From: Streptomyces brasiliensis
Lineage (GTDB): Bacteria; Actinomycetota; Actinomycetes; Streptomycetales; Streptomycetaceae
Length of the DNA: 64,000 nt
Direction of reading: 5' to 3'
Assembly: GCF_014647875.1 (NCBI RefSeq)
Contig: NZ_BMQA01000011.1
Location: 178,207 to 242,206 of the forward strand
Part shown: in pieces, positions 17,580 through 25,129 of the stretch
How positions within the stretch are numbered: the stretch's first letter is position 1
Layout of the letters: every line of letters starts with the position of its first letter
Notes under the pieces: model-generated
Database searches by the model: none
The model's input: only the letters and a program-made list of their open reading frames with translations
What the model was told of the DNA's origin: nothing
Made by a program: the position numbers and the translations under genes

Positions 17580-18097
17580 GCCCAGTTGTAGGCATCGTCA
17601 TGGGGTCGGACTCCGACTGGCCCGTCATGGAGGCCGCCGCCCAGGCCCTCGACGAGTTCGAGATCGCGTACGAGGTCGACGTCGTCTCCGCGCACCGCAT
17701 GCCGCGCGAGATGATCGCGTACGGCGAGCAGGCCGCCGAGCGCGGCCTGAAGGCGATCATCGCGGGCGCCGGCGGCGCCGCGCACCTGCCGGGCATGCTC
17801 GCCTCCGTGACCCCCCTGCCGGTGATCGGCGTCCCCGTGCCGCTGAAGTACCTGGACGGCATGGACTCGCTCCTCTCCATCGTGCAGATGCCGGCCGGAG
17901 TCCCCGTCGCCACGGTCTCCGTCGGCGGTGCCCGCAACGCCGGTCTGCTCGCGGCCCGCATCCTCGCCGCGCACGACGAGGAACTCCTCGCCCGGATGCG
18001 CGACTTCCAGCAGGAGCTGAACGACCAGGCCACCGAGAAGGGGCGCCGGCTGCGCTCCAAGGTGGAGGGGTCGAACGGCTTCGGATTCGGGAAGTGA
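17576..18097 (+). CDS. purE: N5-carboxyaminoimidazole ribonucleotide mutase
   Basis: A 173-residue class I PurE that converts N5-CAIR to CAIR. Visible active-site blocks are VGIVMGSDSDWPVM (residues 5-18), VSAHRMP (about 40), IAGAGGAAHLPGM (about 66) and the final lid segment VGGARNAGLLAARIL. Its start overlaps the purK stop and its stop lies next to the dipeptidase start, so the three are one operon. Confidence 0.97.
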   Translation: MSPVVGIVMGSDSDWPVMEAAAQALDEFEIAYEVDVVSAHRMPREMIAYGEQAAERGLKAIIAGAGGAAHLPGMLASVTPLPVIGVPVPLKYLDGMDSLLSIVQMPAGVPVATVSVGGARNAGLLAARILAAHDEELLARMRDFQQELNDQATEKGRRLRSKVEGSNGFGFGK

Positions 18098-18102
18098 CGG
18101 GT

Positions 18103-19299
18103 ATGACTCCTCGGACCTCACCAGCCCCTCTCGATGAAGCCCGCGCCCTGCTGGGCGAGTTCCCGGTCGTCGACGGGCACAACGACCTTCCCTGGGCACT
18201 GCGCGAACAGGTCCGCTACGACCTCGACGCCCGCGACATCGCCACCCACCAGAACGCCCATCTCCACACCGACATCCCGCGGCTGCGCGAGGGCGGCGTC
18301 GGGGCGCAGTACTGGTCGGTGTACGTCCGTTCGGACCTGCCCGACGCGGTCCCGGCGACCCTCGAACAGATCGACTGCGTACGGCAGTTGATCGCCCGCT
18401 ACCCCGCAGACCTGCGGGCCGCGCTGACCGCCGGCGACATGGAGGCGGCGCGCGCGGAGGGCCGTATCGCCTCGCTGATGGGCGCGGAGGGCGGCCACTC
18501 GATCGCGAACTCCCTGGCCACGCTGCGCGGTCTGTACGAGCTGGGCGTCCGCTACATGACGCTCACCCACAACGACAACATCGCCTGGGCGGACTCGGCG
18601 ACGGACGTAGCGAACGTCGGGGGCCTGTCGGCGTTCGGCCGCGAGGTCGTCCGCGAGATGAACCGCCTCGGCATGCTCGTCGACCTCTCGCACGTGGCGG
18701 CGACGACGATGCGCGATGCCCTCGACACCACGTCCGCGCCGGTGATCTTCTCGCACTCCTCGTCCCGCGCGGTGTGCGACCACCCGCGCAACATCCCGGA
18801 CGACGTACTGGAGCGCCTGCCCGCCAACGACGGCATGGCGATGGTGACCTTCGTACCGAAGTTCGTGCTCCAGGCGGCCGTGGACTGGACGGCCGCAGCC
18901 GACGACAACATGCGCGCGCGCGGCTTCCACCACCTCGACACGACCGCCGAGGCGATGAAGGTCCACCGCGCCTTCGAGGAGGAGAACCCGCGCCCGGTCG
19001 CGACGGTGTCGACGGTGGCCGACCACCTCGACCACATGCGCGAGGTCGCGGGCATCGACCACCTCGGCATCGGCGGCGACTACGACGGCACGGCCTTCAC
19101 CCCGGACGGCCTGAACGACGTCTCCGGCTATCCGAACCTGATCGCGGAACTCCTCGACCGCGGCTGGTCGAAGCCCGACCTGGCCAAGCTGACCTGGCAG
19201 AACGCGGTACGGGTCCTGGGCGCGGCGGAGGACGTGGCCCGCGACCTGCGGGCGACCCGGGGTCCGTCCAACGCGACGCTGGAATCACTGGACGGCTGA
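18103..19299 (+). CDS. Membrane dipeptidase-type metallopeptidase (M19)
   Basis: A 398-residue binuclear zinc peptidase that cleaves dipeptides, including D-amino acid forms. Family blocks are VVDGHNDLPWALRE (HxD metal pair, about residue 20), GAEGGHSI (bridging Glu, about 130), IFSHSSSRAV and DHPRNIPDD (His ligands, about 215-230) and LGIGGDYDG (Asp, about 325). ATG 18103 has GGGAAG eight bases upstream. GTG 18094, overlapping the purE stop, would add three residues and is the alternative. Coupling to purE-purK is a common Streptomyces arrangement without a known metabolic reason. Confidence 0.9.
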   Translation: MTPRTSPAPLDEARALLGEFPVVDGHNDLPWALREQVRYDLDARDIATHQNAHLHTDIPRLREGGVGAQYWSVYVRSDLPDAVPATLEQIDCVRQLIARYPADLRAALTAGDMEAARAEGRIASLMGAEGGHSIANSLATLRGLYELGVRYMTLTHNDNIAWADSATDVANVGGLSAFGREVVREMNRLGMLVDLSHVAATTMRDALDTTSAPVIFSHSSSRAVCDHPRNIPDDVLERLPANDGMAMVTFVPKFVLQAAVDWTAAADDNMRARGFHHLDTTAEAMKVHRAFEEENPRPVATVSTVADHLDHMREVAGIDHLGIGGDYDGTAFTPDGLNDVSGYPNLIAELLDRGWSKPDLAKLTWQNAVRVLGAAEDVARDLRATRGPSNATLESLDG

Positions 19300-19452
19300 C
19301 AGGACCCTTTGTGGACAGGCGTCGGCAAGCCGGAACCGTTGAAGGGGAATCTGTCCGGCTGCTGGTCCCGGCGGATCGACGACGAGTACCGGCTCGTGTA
19401 CCGGGCGGACGACAGGGAAGTGAAGATCCTCAAGGCCCGGTACCGCTACCAC
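19300..19452 (+). pseudogene. C-terminal remnant of a YoeB/Txe-family toxin
   Basis: Starting directly after the dipeptidase stop, one frame reads WTGVGKPEPLKGNLSGCWSR, then RIDDEYRLVY and VKILKARYRYH. These are the hallmark blocks of YoeB ribosome-dependent mRNA interferases (family pattern GKPEPLK, NLSG.WSRRI, HRLVY, RYHY). About 51 of 84 codons remain. The N-terminal helices, any start codon and the YefM antitoxin gene are absent. The terminal catalytic His is changed (RYRYHD for RYHY) and the frame runs on past the normal end. It is best read as the tail of an eroded toxin-antitoxin module. Confidence 0.75.
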
Positions 19453-19474
19453 GACTGCCGCCGGCCGCCTCACT

Positions 19475-19867
19475 TCACGGATGCGCGATCCGGCACAGGC
19501 AGAACGGGTGCCCGGCCGGGTCCGCGTACACCTGGAAGTCCTTCTCCTCCCGGTCCTCCAGGTCCAGCGGGCGCGCGCCCAGGGCCAGCACGCGCGCGTG
19601 GGCCGCGTCGATCTCGTCCCAGGTCGCGCCGGCGTTGAAGTCGAGGTGGAACTGCTGGGCGTTGTCGCCCGCGCGCGGCCAGGCGGGCGGGCGATAGCCG
19701 GGCTCCCGGTTGAAGGCGAGCCGCGGCCCGTCCGGGATCTCGAGGACGACCCAGTCGTCGTCCTCGGCCTTGGGGACACCGCCCGCGACCGCTGCGTAGA
19801 AGCCGGCGAGCGCGAGCGGGTCGGGGCAGTCGAGCACGACCGAACGGAAACGGGCCACGGGTGCCAT
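19475..19867 (-). CDS. VOC (glyoxalase/bleomycin-resistance) family protein
   Basis: A 130-residue protein with two beta-alpha-beta-beta-beta half-modules: VVLDCPDPLALAGFY near the N-terminus, FHLDFNAGATWDEIDAAHARV near residue 72 and a closing YADPAGHPFCLC. The fold usually binds a metal or small ligand; the substrate cannot be told. ATG 19867 has GGAGGACCC directly upstream; a longer reading to 19972 has no support. It lies 55 bases downstream of a paralogue on the same strand, with near-identical C-termini, so the pair arose by tandem duplication. Confidence 0.85.
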   Translation of the reverse strand: MAPVARFRSVVLDCPDPLALAGFYAAVAGGVPKAEDDDWVVLEIPDGPRLAFNREPGYRPPAWPRAGDNAQQFHLDFNAGATWDEIDAAHARVLALGARPLDLEDREEKDFQVYADPAGHPFCLCRIAHP

Positions 19868-19922
19868 GGGTCCTCCTCGGTTCAGCGGGCGCGTGGATCT
19901 GTTCACGGGCACGCAGGTCTGT

Positions 19923-20282
19923 TCAGCAGGCGCACAGGCAGAACGGATGCCCCGCCGGGTCCGCGTACACACGCCAGGTGCGCGAGCGGTCTGCCGTGTC
20001 CAGCGGCCGCGCGCCCAGTTCCAGCACTCCCTTCTCCGCCGCGTCCAGATCCGCCACGGTCAGGTCCAGGTGGAACTGCTGCGAGCCGTCGGGCGCGGGC
20101 CACTTCGGCGGTACGAACCCGCGTGCGGCCTGGAAGGCGAGCGACTGGCCGCCGGGCACCCGCAGGTCGACCCACTCCGCGTCGCCCTCGACGGTGCCGC
20201 CCAGTACCCCGGCGTAGAAGGCCGCGAGCGCGCGCGGGTCGGGACAGTCCAGGACGACGACGCCGAGCTTGGCGAGAGCCAT
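19923..20282 (-). CDS. VOC (glyoxalase/bleomycin-resistance) family protein, tandem paralogue
   Basis: A 119-residue VOC protein with VVLDCPDPRALAAFY, FHLDLTVADLDAAEKGVLEL and YADPAGHPFCLCAC blocks in the same positions as the neighbour. It is shorter in the loop between modules. GAGGAGGAAGTC precedes the ATG. It is the first gene after a divergent region with several GTTAC/GTAAC motifs, shared with the CGNR-domain gene. The substrate is unknown. Confidence 0.85.
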   Translation of the reverse strand: MALAKLGVVVLDCPDPRALAAFYAGVLGGTVEGDAEWVDLRVPGGQSLAFQAARGFVPPKWPAPDGSQQFHLDLTVADLDAAEKGVLELGARPLDTADRSRTWRVYADPAGHPFCLCAC

Positions 20283-20294
20283 GACTTCCTCCTC

Positions 20295-20356
20295 GGGTTA
20301 CCCATAAGAGGGTGCAGACGGTAACGGTTACTGCATGTTCCCGCACTGGAGGTAAC
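20295..20356. promoter_or_regulatory. Cluster of GTTAC/GTAAC motifs in divergent promoter
   Basis: Within 62 bases lie GGGTTACCC (20295-20303), the perfect palindrome GTAAC-G-GTTAC (20321-20331) and GGTAAC (20351-20356). These sit between the divergent VOC and CGNR genes. A related TTAC-TTAACG-GTAA dyad occurs at 22513-22526 before the acyl-CoA dehydrogenase gene. A shared repressor operator is plausible; this is inference. Confidence 0.4.
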
Positions 20357-20365
20357 GTCGCAAGC

Positions 20366-20872
20366 ATGAGTGAGAGATCGCCCGCACCGGGAGGGCTGGC
20401 CCTGGTCGAGTCCCTGGTGAACACGCTGGACCTCGAGTCCGGCGCCGACACGCTCGACACGGCGGACGGCCGGGCGCGCTTCGGACTCACCGCGGACGAA
20501 GTGCCGTACGCCCGCGAACTGCGCGAGTCGCTGCGCGCCGCGCTGCTCGCGCACGCGGGCCATCCCCCGCACCGTTCGGTGACCCCGCTGGGCCGACTGC
20601 TGTCCGGCGCCCCGCTGTACGTGTCCGTCGACGAGGGCGACGGCTCGGCGACGCTCACGCCCACCGAGGACGGCCCCCTGCTCTTCCGCGTCGCCGCCGC
20701 CGTCGCCGAGGCGCTGGTCGCCGGGACCTGGCAGCGGCTGAAGGCGTGCGAGGCGGTCACCTGCCACTGGGCGTACTACGACCGCAGCCCGGCCGGCCGG
20801 GGTCGCTGGTGCTCGATGCAGGTGTGCGGTGCCCGGGCGAAGATGCGCCGCTACCGGGCCAAGGAAGCGTAA
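20366..20872 (+). CDS. CGNR zinc finger / ABATE-domain protein
   Basis: A 168-residue protein with an N-terminal helical ABATE-like domain (LALVESLVNTLDLESG, then TADEVPYARELRESLRAALL) and a C-terminal treble-clef finger. The finger reads LKACEAVTCHWAYYDRSP, then RWCSMQVCGARAKMRRYR, giving four cysteines spaced C-x4-C and C-x4-C. Such proteins are presumed DNA-binding stress regulators. The Asn of CGNR is Ala here (CGARAK), a common variant. It is divergent from the VOC pair, which it may control (inference). Confidence 0.85.
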   Translation: MSERSPAPGGLALVESLVNTLDLESGADTLDTADGRARFGLTADEVPYARELRESLRAALLAHAGHPPHRSVTPLGRLLSGAPLYVSVDEGDGSATLTPTEDGPLLFRVAAAVAEALVAGTWQRLKACEAVTCHWAYYDRSPAGRGRWCSMQVCGARAKMRRYRAKEA

Positions 20873-20914
20873 GGCGCGCCTGGTTCGGCACCCGGGTGGG
20901 GCAGAATGCGACAG

Positions 20915-20955
20915 GACACCGGTTCGGCCGACTGAGCCTCGGCCGAACCGGTGTC
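20915..20955. terminator. Bidirectional hairpin terminator
   Basis: A perfect 17-bp stem, GACACCGGTTCGGCCGA (20915-20931) with TCGGCCGAACCGGTGTC (20939-20955), and a 7-base loop. It lies between the convergent CGNR gene and UDP-glucose dehydrogenase gene. Confidence 0.9.
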
Positions 20956-21034
20956 GCCTTCTCGGGGTCAAGCCCCGGGTGCCTCGGCCGGTGCCGGGAG
21001 CCCGGCCGTGCGGCCCTTCGGCGCACCCTCCGGC

Positions 21035-22378
21035 TCAGGCGGTCGGGCGGCCCATCGCGCGGTACGTCCAGCCCGCCCGGCGCCAGACCTCCGGGTCGAG
21101 GGCGTTGCGGCCGTCGAGGATCAGCTTCGCCGCCGCCTCCTCGCCCAGCACCGCCGGGTCCAGCTCGCGGAACTCCCGCCACTCGGTGAGATGCAGGACC
21201 ACGTCGGCGCCGCGGACGGCGTCGAGGGCCGTGGGCGCGTAACCGAGGGTCGGGAAGACGCGGCGGGCGTTGTCCATGCCCTTCGGGTCGTACACCGTGA
21301 CCTGGCCACCCTGGAGGTGTATCTGGCCCGCCACGTTGAGCGCGGGCGAGTCACGCACGTCGTCCGAGTCCGGCTTGAAGGCGGCGCCGAGGACCGCGAC
21401 CCGCTTGCCCAGGAACGAGCCGCCGCCCAGCGCCTCGCGGGCCATCTCGACCATCTGGCCGCGGCGGCGCATGTTGATGGAGTCGATCTCGCGCAGAAAG
21501 GTCAGCGCCTGGTCCGCGCCCAGCTCGCCCGCCCGCGCCATGAACGCCCGGATGTCCTTCGGCAGACAGCCGCCGCCGAAACCGATCCCGGCCCGCAGGA
21601 ACTTCTTGCCGATCCGGTCGTCGTAGCCGATCGCCTCGGCCAGCTTGGCGACGTCGCCGCCCGCGGCCTCGCACACCTCCGCCATCGCGTTGATGAAGGA
21701 GATCTTGGTGGCCAGGAAGGAGTTGGCGGACGTCTTCACCAGCTCGGCCGTCGGGAAGTCGGTCACCACGAACGGCGTGCCCTCACCGACTGGTGTCGCG
21801 TACACCTCGCGCAGCAGCTTCTCCGCCCGCTCGCTGCGGACGCCGACCACGATCCGGTCCGGGTGCAGCGTGTCCTCGACGGCGAAGCCCTCGCGCAGGA
21901 ACTCCGGGTTCCAGGCCAGCTCGGCGTCGGTCCCGGCGGGCGCGTGCTCGGCCAGGCAGGCGGCCAGCCGGTCCGCGGAGCCGACGGGCACGGTGGACTT
22001 GCCGACGACCAGCGCGGGACCGGTCAGATGGGGGGCCAGCGAGGCGAAGGCGGCGTCGACGTACGACATGTCCGCCGCGTACTCGCCGTGCTTCTGCGGA
22101 GTGTTCACGCACACGAAGTGCACGTCGCCGAACTCGGCCGCCTCGGCCCAGTCCAGGGTGAACCGCAGCCGTCCCGAGGAACCCTCGAGCCCTTCCACGT
22201 GCCGGCTCAGCAGCTCCTCCAGCCCGGGCTCGTACATCGGGACCTCGCCCCGCTTGAGCATCGCGATCTTCTCGGGTACGACGTCCAGGCCCAGCACCTC
22301 GAACCCCAGCTCGGCCATGGCCGCGGCGTGCGTGGCGCCGAGATAGCCGGTGCCGATCACGGTGATCTTGAGGCTCAT
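21035..22378 (-). CDS. UDP-glucose 6-dehydrogenase
   Basis: A 447-residue enzyme that oxidises UDP-glucose to UDP-glucuronate with 2 NAD+. It has an N-terminal Rossmann fold (ITVIGTGYLGATHAA), a central domain with the catalytic cysteine in GFGGGCLPKDIRAF (about residue 262) and a C-terminal UDP-binding domain (GAAFKPDSDDVRDSPAL, about 325). The ATG gives the exact family N-terminus. It probably supplies uronic acids for cell-wall or exported polymers. It is divergent from the acyl-CoA dehydrogenase gene. Confidence 0.93.
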   Translation of the reverse strand: MSLKITVIGTGYLGATHAAAMAELGFEVLGLDVVPEKIAMLKRGEVPMYEPGLEELLSRHVEGLEGSSGRLRFTLDWAEAAEFGDVHFVCVNTPQKHGEYAADMSYVDAAFASLAPHLTGPALVVGKSTVPVGSADRLAACLAEHAPAGTDAELAWNPEFLREGFAVEDTLHPDRIVVGVRSERAEKLLREVYATPVGEGTPFVVTDFPTAELVKTSANSFLATKISFINAMAEVCEAAGGDVAKLAEAIGYDDRIGKKFLRAGIGFGGGCLPKDIRAFMARAGELGADQALTFLREIDSINMRRRGQMVEMAREALGGGSFLGKRVAVLGAAFKPDSDDVRDSPALNVAGQIHLQGGQVTVYDPKGMDNARRVFPTLGYAPTALDAVRGADVVLHLTEWREFRELDPAVLGEEAAAKLILDGRNALDPEVWRRAGWTYRAMGRPTA

Positions 22379-22477
22379 GGGTGCTCCAAGGGGATACGAC
22401 GGGGATGCGAGGCAGAGCATAGTCGGGGCATGCCGCGGCCTTCTGGCGGGCAACTTTCCCGCTGTCGCCAAGCTCAC

Positions 22478-22502
22478 AGAGGCCTGCCGTGGGCAGGCCT
22501 CT
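22478..22502. terminator. Hairpin in the divergent ugd / acyl-CoA dehydrogenase region
   Basis: A perfect 11-bp stem, AGAGGCCTGCC (22478-22488) with GGCAGGCCTCT (22492-22502), a 3-base loop and an AAAATTT tail. The place is odd because both neighbours start here and neither ends. It may be an attenuator in a leader, an insulator between promoters or the end of a small unlisted transcript. Confidence 0.5.
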
Positions 22503-22512
22503 AAAATTTGAG

Positions 22513-22526
22513 TTACTTAACGGTAA
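22513..22526 (+). promoter_or_regulatory. Putative operator dyad upstream of acyl-CoA dehydrogenase
   Basis: TTAC-TTAACG-GTAA lies in an AT-rich stretch 52 bases before the TTG start, where a promoter would be expected. It shares the TAACGGT core with the palindrome at 20321-20331. Binding by a TetR- or GntR-type repressor is inference. Confidence 0.35.
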
Positions 22527-22577
22527 TTAGCGTCATTGCCGCGTCGGAATCACTGCGTTTTTGGAGCGTGAGAGACC

Positions 22578-23735
22578 TTGGCCGGATCGGCTGACTTCGA
22601 CCTGTACCGCCCCGCCGAGGAGCACGACATGCTCCGCGACGCCGTCCGCTCGCTGGCCGAGGCGAAGATCGCGCCGTACGCCGCCGCGGTGGACGAGGAG
22701 GCGCGCTTCCCGCAGGAGGCGCTGGACGCGCTGGTCGCGAACGACCTGCACGCCGTGCACGTGCCCGAGGAGTACGGCGGCGCGGGCGCGGACGCGCTGG
22801 CCACGGTGATCGTGATCGAGGAGGTGGCGCGCGTCTGCGTCTCCTCGTCCCTCATCCCTGCGGTGAACAAGCTGGGCTCGCTGCCGGTGATCCTGTCCGG
22901 CTCCGAGGACCTGAAGAAGAAGTACCTGGCGCCGCTGGCCAAGGGCGACGGGCTGTTCTCGTACTGCCTCTCGGAGCCGGAGGCGGGCTCGGACGCGGCC
23001 GGCATGAGGACGAGGGCGGTGCGCGACGGCGACCACTGGATACTCAACGGCGTGAAGCGCTGGATCACGAACGCCGGCGTCTCCGAGTACTACACGGTGA
23101 TGGCCGTGACCGACCCCGAGAAGCGCTCGAAGGGCATCAGCGCCTTCGTCGTCGAGAAGTCGGACGCGGGCGTCTCCTTCGGCGCCCCGGAGAAGAAGCT
23201 CGGCGTCAAGGGCTCGCCGACCCGTGAGGTCTACTTCGACAACGTGCGCATCCCGGCCGACCGGATGATCGGCGCGGAGGGCACCGGCTTCGCCACGGCG
23301 ATGAAGACGCTGGACCACACCCGCATCACGATCGCCGCCCAGGCGCTGGGCGTGGCGCAGGGCGCCTTCGACTACGCGAAGGGATACGTCCAGGAGCGAA
23401 AGCAGTTCGGCAAGCCGATCGCGGACTTCCAGGGCATCCAGTTCATGCTCGCCGACATGGCGATGAAGATCGAGGCGGCCCGGCAGCTGACCTACGCGGC
23501 GGCGGCCAAGTCCGAACGCGGCGACAGCGACCTGACCTTCCAGGGCGCGGCGGCCAAGTGCTTCGCCTCCGACGTGGCGATGGAGGTCACCACGGACGCG
23601 GTCCAGCTCCTCGGCGGCTACGGCTACACCCGTGACTACCCGGTCGAACGCATGATGCGCGACGCCAAGATCACGCAGATCTACGAGGGCACGAACCAGG
23701 TCCAGCGCATCGTGATGGCCCGGAACCTCCCCTAG
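22578..23735 (+). CDS. Acyl-CoA dehydrogenase
   Basis: A 385-residue FAD-dependent enzyme of fatty-acid or branched-chain acyl-CoA oxidation. Family blocks are YCLSEPEAGSDAAGM (about residue 133), WITNAGVSEYY (FAD contact), QLLGGYGYTRDYPVER (about 342) and the catalytic-base segment IYEGTNQVQRIVMARNL at the end. The start is a TTG with GAGAG upstream; no better start gives the expected AEEHDMLRDAVRSLAE-type N-terminal helix. Chain-length preference cannot be read from the sequence. Confidence 0.93.
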   Translation: MAGSADFDLYRPAEEHDMLRDAVRSLAEAKIAPYAAAVDEEARFPQEALDALVANDLHAVHVPEEYGGAGADALATVIVIEEVARVCVSSSLIPAVNKLGSLPVILSGSEDLKKKYLAPLAKGDGLFSYCLSEPEAGSDAAGMRTRAVRDGDHWILNGVKRWITNAGVSEYYTVMAVTDPEKRSKGISAFVVEKSDAGVSFGAPEKKLGVKGSPTREVYFDNVRIPADRMIGAEGTGFATAMKTLDHTRITIAAQALGVAQGAFDYAKGYVQERKQFGKPIADFQGIQFMLADMAMKIEAARQLTYAAAAKSERGDSDLTFQGAAAKCFASDVAMEVTTDAVQLLGGYGYTRDYPVERMMRDAKITQIYEGTNQVQRIVMARNLP

Positions 23736-23778
23736 CGGGGTCTTTGCAGGTCAGAGACGACGTGAAGCCGTCTCGGGT

Positions 23779-23809
23779 ACAGCCCTCGGCACAGAATGCC
23801 GGGGGCTGT
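23779..23809 (+). terminator. Hairpin terminator after acyl-CoA dehydrogenase
   Basis: A 13-bp stem with one T-G wobble, ACAGCCCTCGGCA (23779-23791) with TGCCGGGGGCTGT (23797-23809), and a 5-base loop. It starts 44 bases past the stop codon. Confidence 0.8.
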
Positions 23810-23888
23810 TGCCGTCCGTCGAGGAGGGCTCGGCGGTTGCTCGAACAAAGGTTCCTCGGCATCCGGCGATCATTGATACGGTCCCGGC

Positions 23889-24551
23889 ATGGCTGAAGCG
23901 CAGGGATCGTCGAGTGGCCCGGTCACCGCGGCCGATGTGGAGCACGCCGTGCGGTTGGCGCTCGCCACCCTGCGCGGGGCGGCCGCCGCGGACTGGGGTG
24001 TCAGGGCCGGTTCCCTGGAGTGGGACTGCTGGGAGACCGTCGAGCACCTCGCCGACGACCTGCTCTCGTACGCCGCCCAACTGAGCCCGGCGAACCCGCC
24101 GCTCGACACCCACGTCCCGTTCGCGTGGAGCCGTAAGAGGCCCGGCGGCCCGGCGAACGCCGTCTTCGCGGACCGCGACGCCGGTCCCGCCGGTCTGCTC
24201 CAGGTACTGGATGCCAGTGGCGGCCTGCTCGCCGCGATCGTCCGTACGACCCCGCCCACGGCCCGGGCACACCACGTCTTCGGCCGGGCCGACCCCGAGG
24301 GCTTCGCCGCGATGGGCGTCGTGGAGACCCTGGTGCACATCCACGACGTCGCCGAGGGCCTGGGCCTCGACTGGACGCCGCCCGCCGACTTGTGCGACCG
24401 AGTGCTGACCCGGCTCTTCCCCGACGCTCCGGCCGGCACCGACCGCTGGCCGACCCTCCTCTGGGCCACCGGCCGCGCGGAACTCCCCGGTCGGCCGCGT
24501 CTCACCTCGTGGCGCTGGTACGGCACGCCCCGCGCCGACGGCAGGCCGTAG
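23889..24551 (+). CDS. DinB / mycothiol-dependent maleylpyruvate-isomerase-fold protein
   Basis: A 220-residue protein with the four-helix N-terminal pattern of this actinobacterial family: WDCWETVEHLADDLLSYA (about residue 44) and a later VETLVHIHDVAEGLGLDW (about 146). The family's three metal-binding histidines correspond to H in EHLADDL and H-x-H in LVHIHD. Members use mycothiol or bind metal; most are uncharacterised. It stands alone between two terminators, so its partner genes are unknown. Confidence 0.75.
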   Translation: MAEAQGSSSGPVTAADVEHAVRLALATLRGAAAADWGVRAGSLEWDCWETVEHLADDLLSYAAQLSPANPPLDTHVPFAWSRKRPGGPANAVFADRDAGPAGLLQVLDASGGLLAAIVRTTPPTARAHHVFGRADPEGFAAMGVVETLVHIHDVAEGLGLDWTPPADLCDRVLTRLFPDAPAGTDRWPTLLWATGRAELPGRPRLTSWRWYGTPRADGRP

Positions 24552-24675
24552 CGGACCGGCATGCCACGAGGCGGGGGCGGTCTCCGTGCTCCCCGGATGG
24601 CAGGTCCCGGCGGACCGGCGTAGGACGGAAGCACACGGGGCCCGCCCAGGGCCCCTCTCCCTCTCAGGAGGAGCC

Positions 24676-25038
24676 GTGACCCAGCCCGGAACCATGAGCG
24701 CCATGAGTAAGGAGATGCAGGACGCCGTCCAGGCGTGCATGACCTGCCACACGACGTGCGAAGAGACCATGAGCGCCTGCATGTCCATGGGCGGTCAGCC
24801 CCAGATGCAGATCATGCGCGCGCTCATGGACTGTTCCGACATGACGCGGATGTGCGCCGACATGATGATGCGGCGCTCGCCGATGTCGGCCGAGATGTGC
24901 GCGATGTGCGCCAAGGTCTGTGACATGTGCGCGGAGGCGTGTATGTCCGTACCCGACGACCCCCAGCTGATGCGCTGCGCGGACTCCTGTCGCCGCGGCG
25001 CTGAGATGTGCCGCGCGATGGCGGGCGCGAGGATGTGA
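24676..25038 (+). CDS. Cysteine-rich four-helix-bundle copper-storage protein (Csp/DUF326-like)
   Basis: A 120-residue protein with 14 cysteines and an exceptional number of methionines. Cysteines are spaced to line one face of four helices: ACMTCHTTCEE, MSAC, DCSDMTRMC, EMCAMCAKVCDMCAEAC and RCADSCRRGAEMCR. This is the pattern of Csp proteins, which store many Cu(I) ions inside the bundle. No signal peptide is present, so a cytosolic Csp3-like role is likely. GTG 24676 follows AGGAGG; ATG 24694 or 24703 could also serve. No copper ATPase or CsoR gene is nearby. Confidence 0.85.
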   Translation: MTQPGTMSAMSKEMQDAVQACMTCHTTCEETMSACMSMGGQPQMQIMRALMDCSDMTRMCADMMMRRSPMSAEMCAMCAKVCDMCAEACMSVPDDPQLMRCADSCRRGAEMCRAMAGARM

Positions 25039-25055
25039 CGCCTGCCTGACGGCAC

Positions 25056-25089
25056 TCGAGGGCACCCCCGTCCTCGGGGGTGCCCTCGA
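25056..25089. terminator. Bidirectional hairpin terminator
   Basis: A perfect 15-bp stem, TCGAGGGCACCCCCG (25056-25070) with CGGGGGTGCCCTCGA (25075-25089), and a TCCT loop. It lies between the convergent copper-storage and LCP genes. Confidence 0.9.
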
Positions 25090-25129
25090 CCGTGTGCCGG
25101 GCCTCGGCGGTACTGGCCGCCGCGACGGC

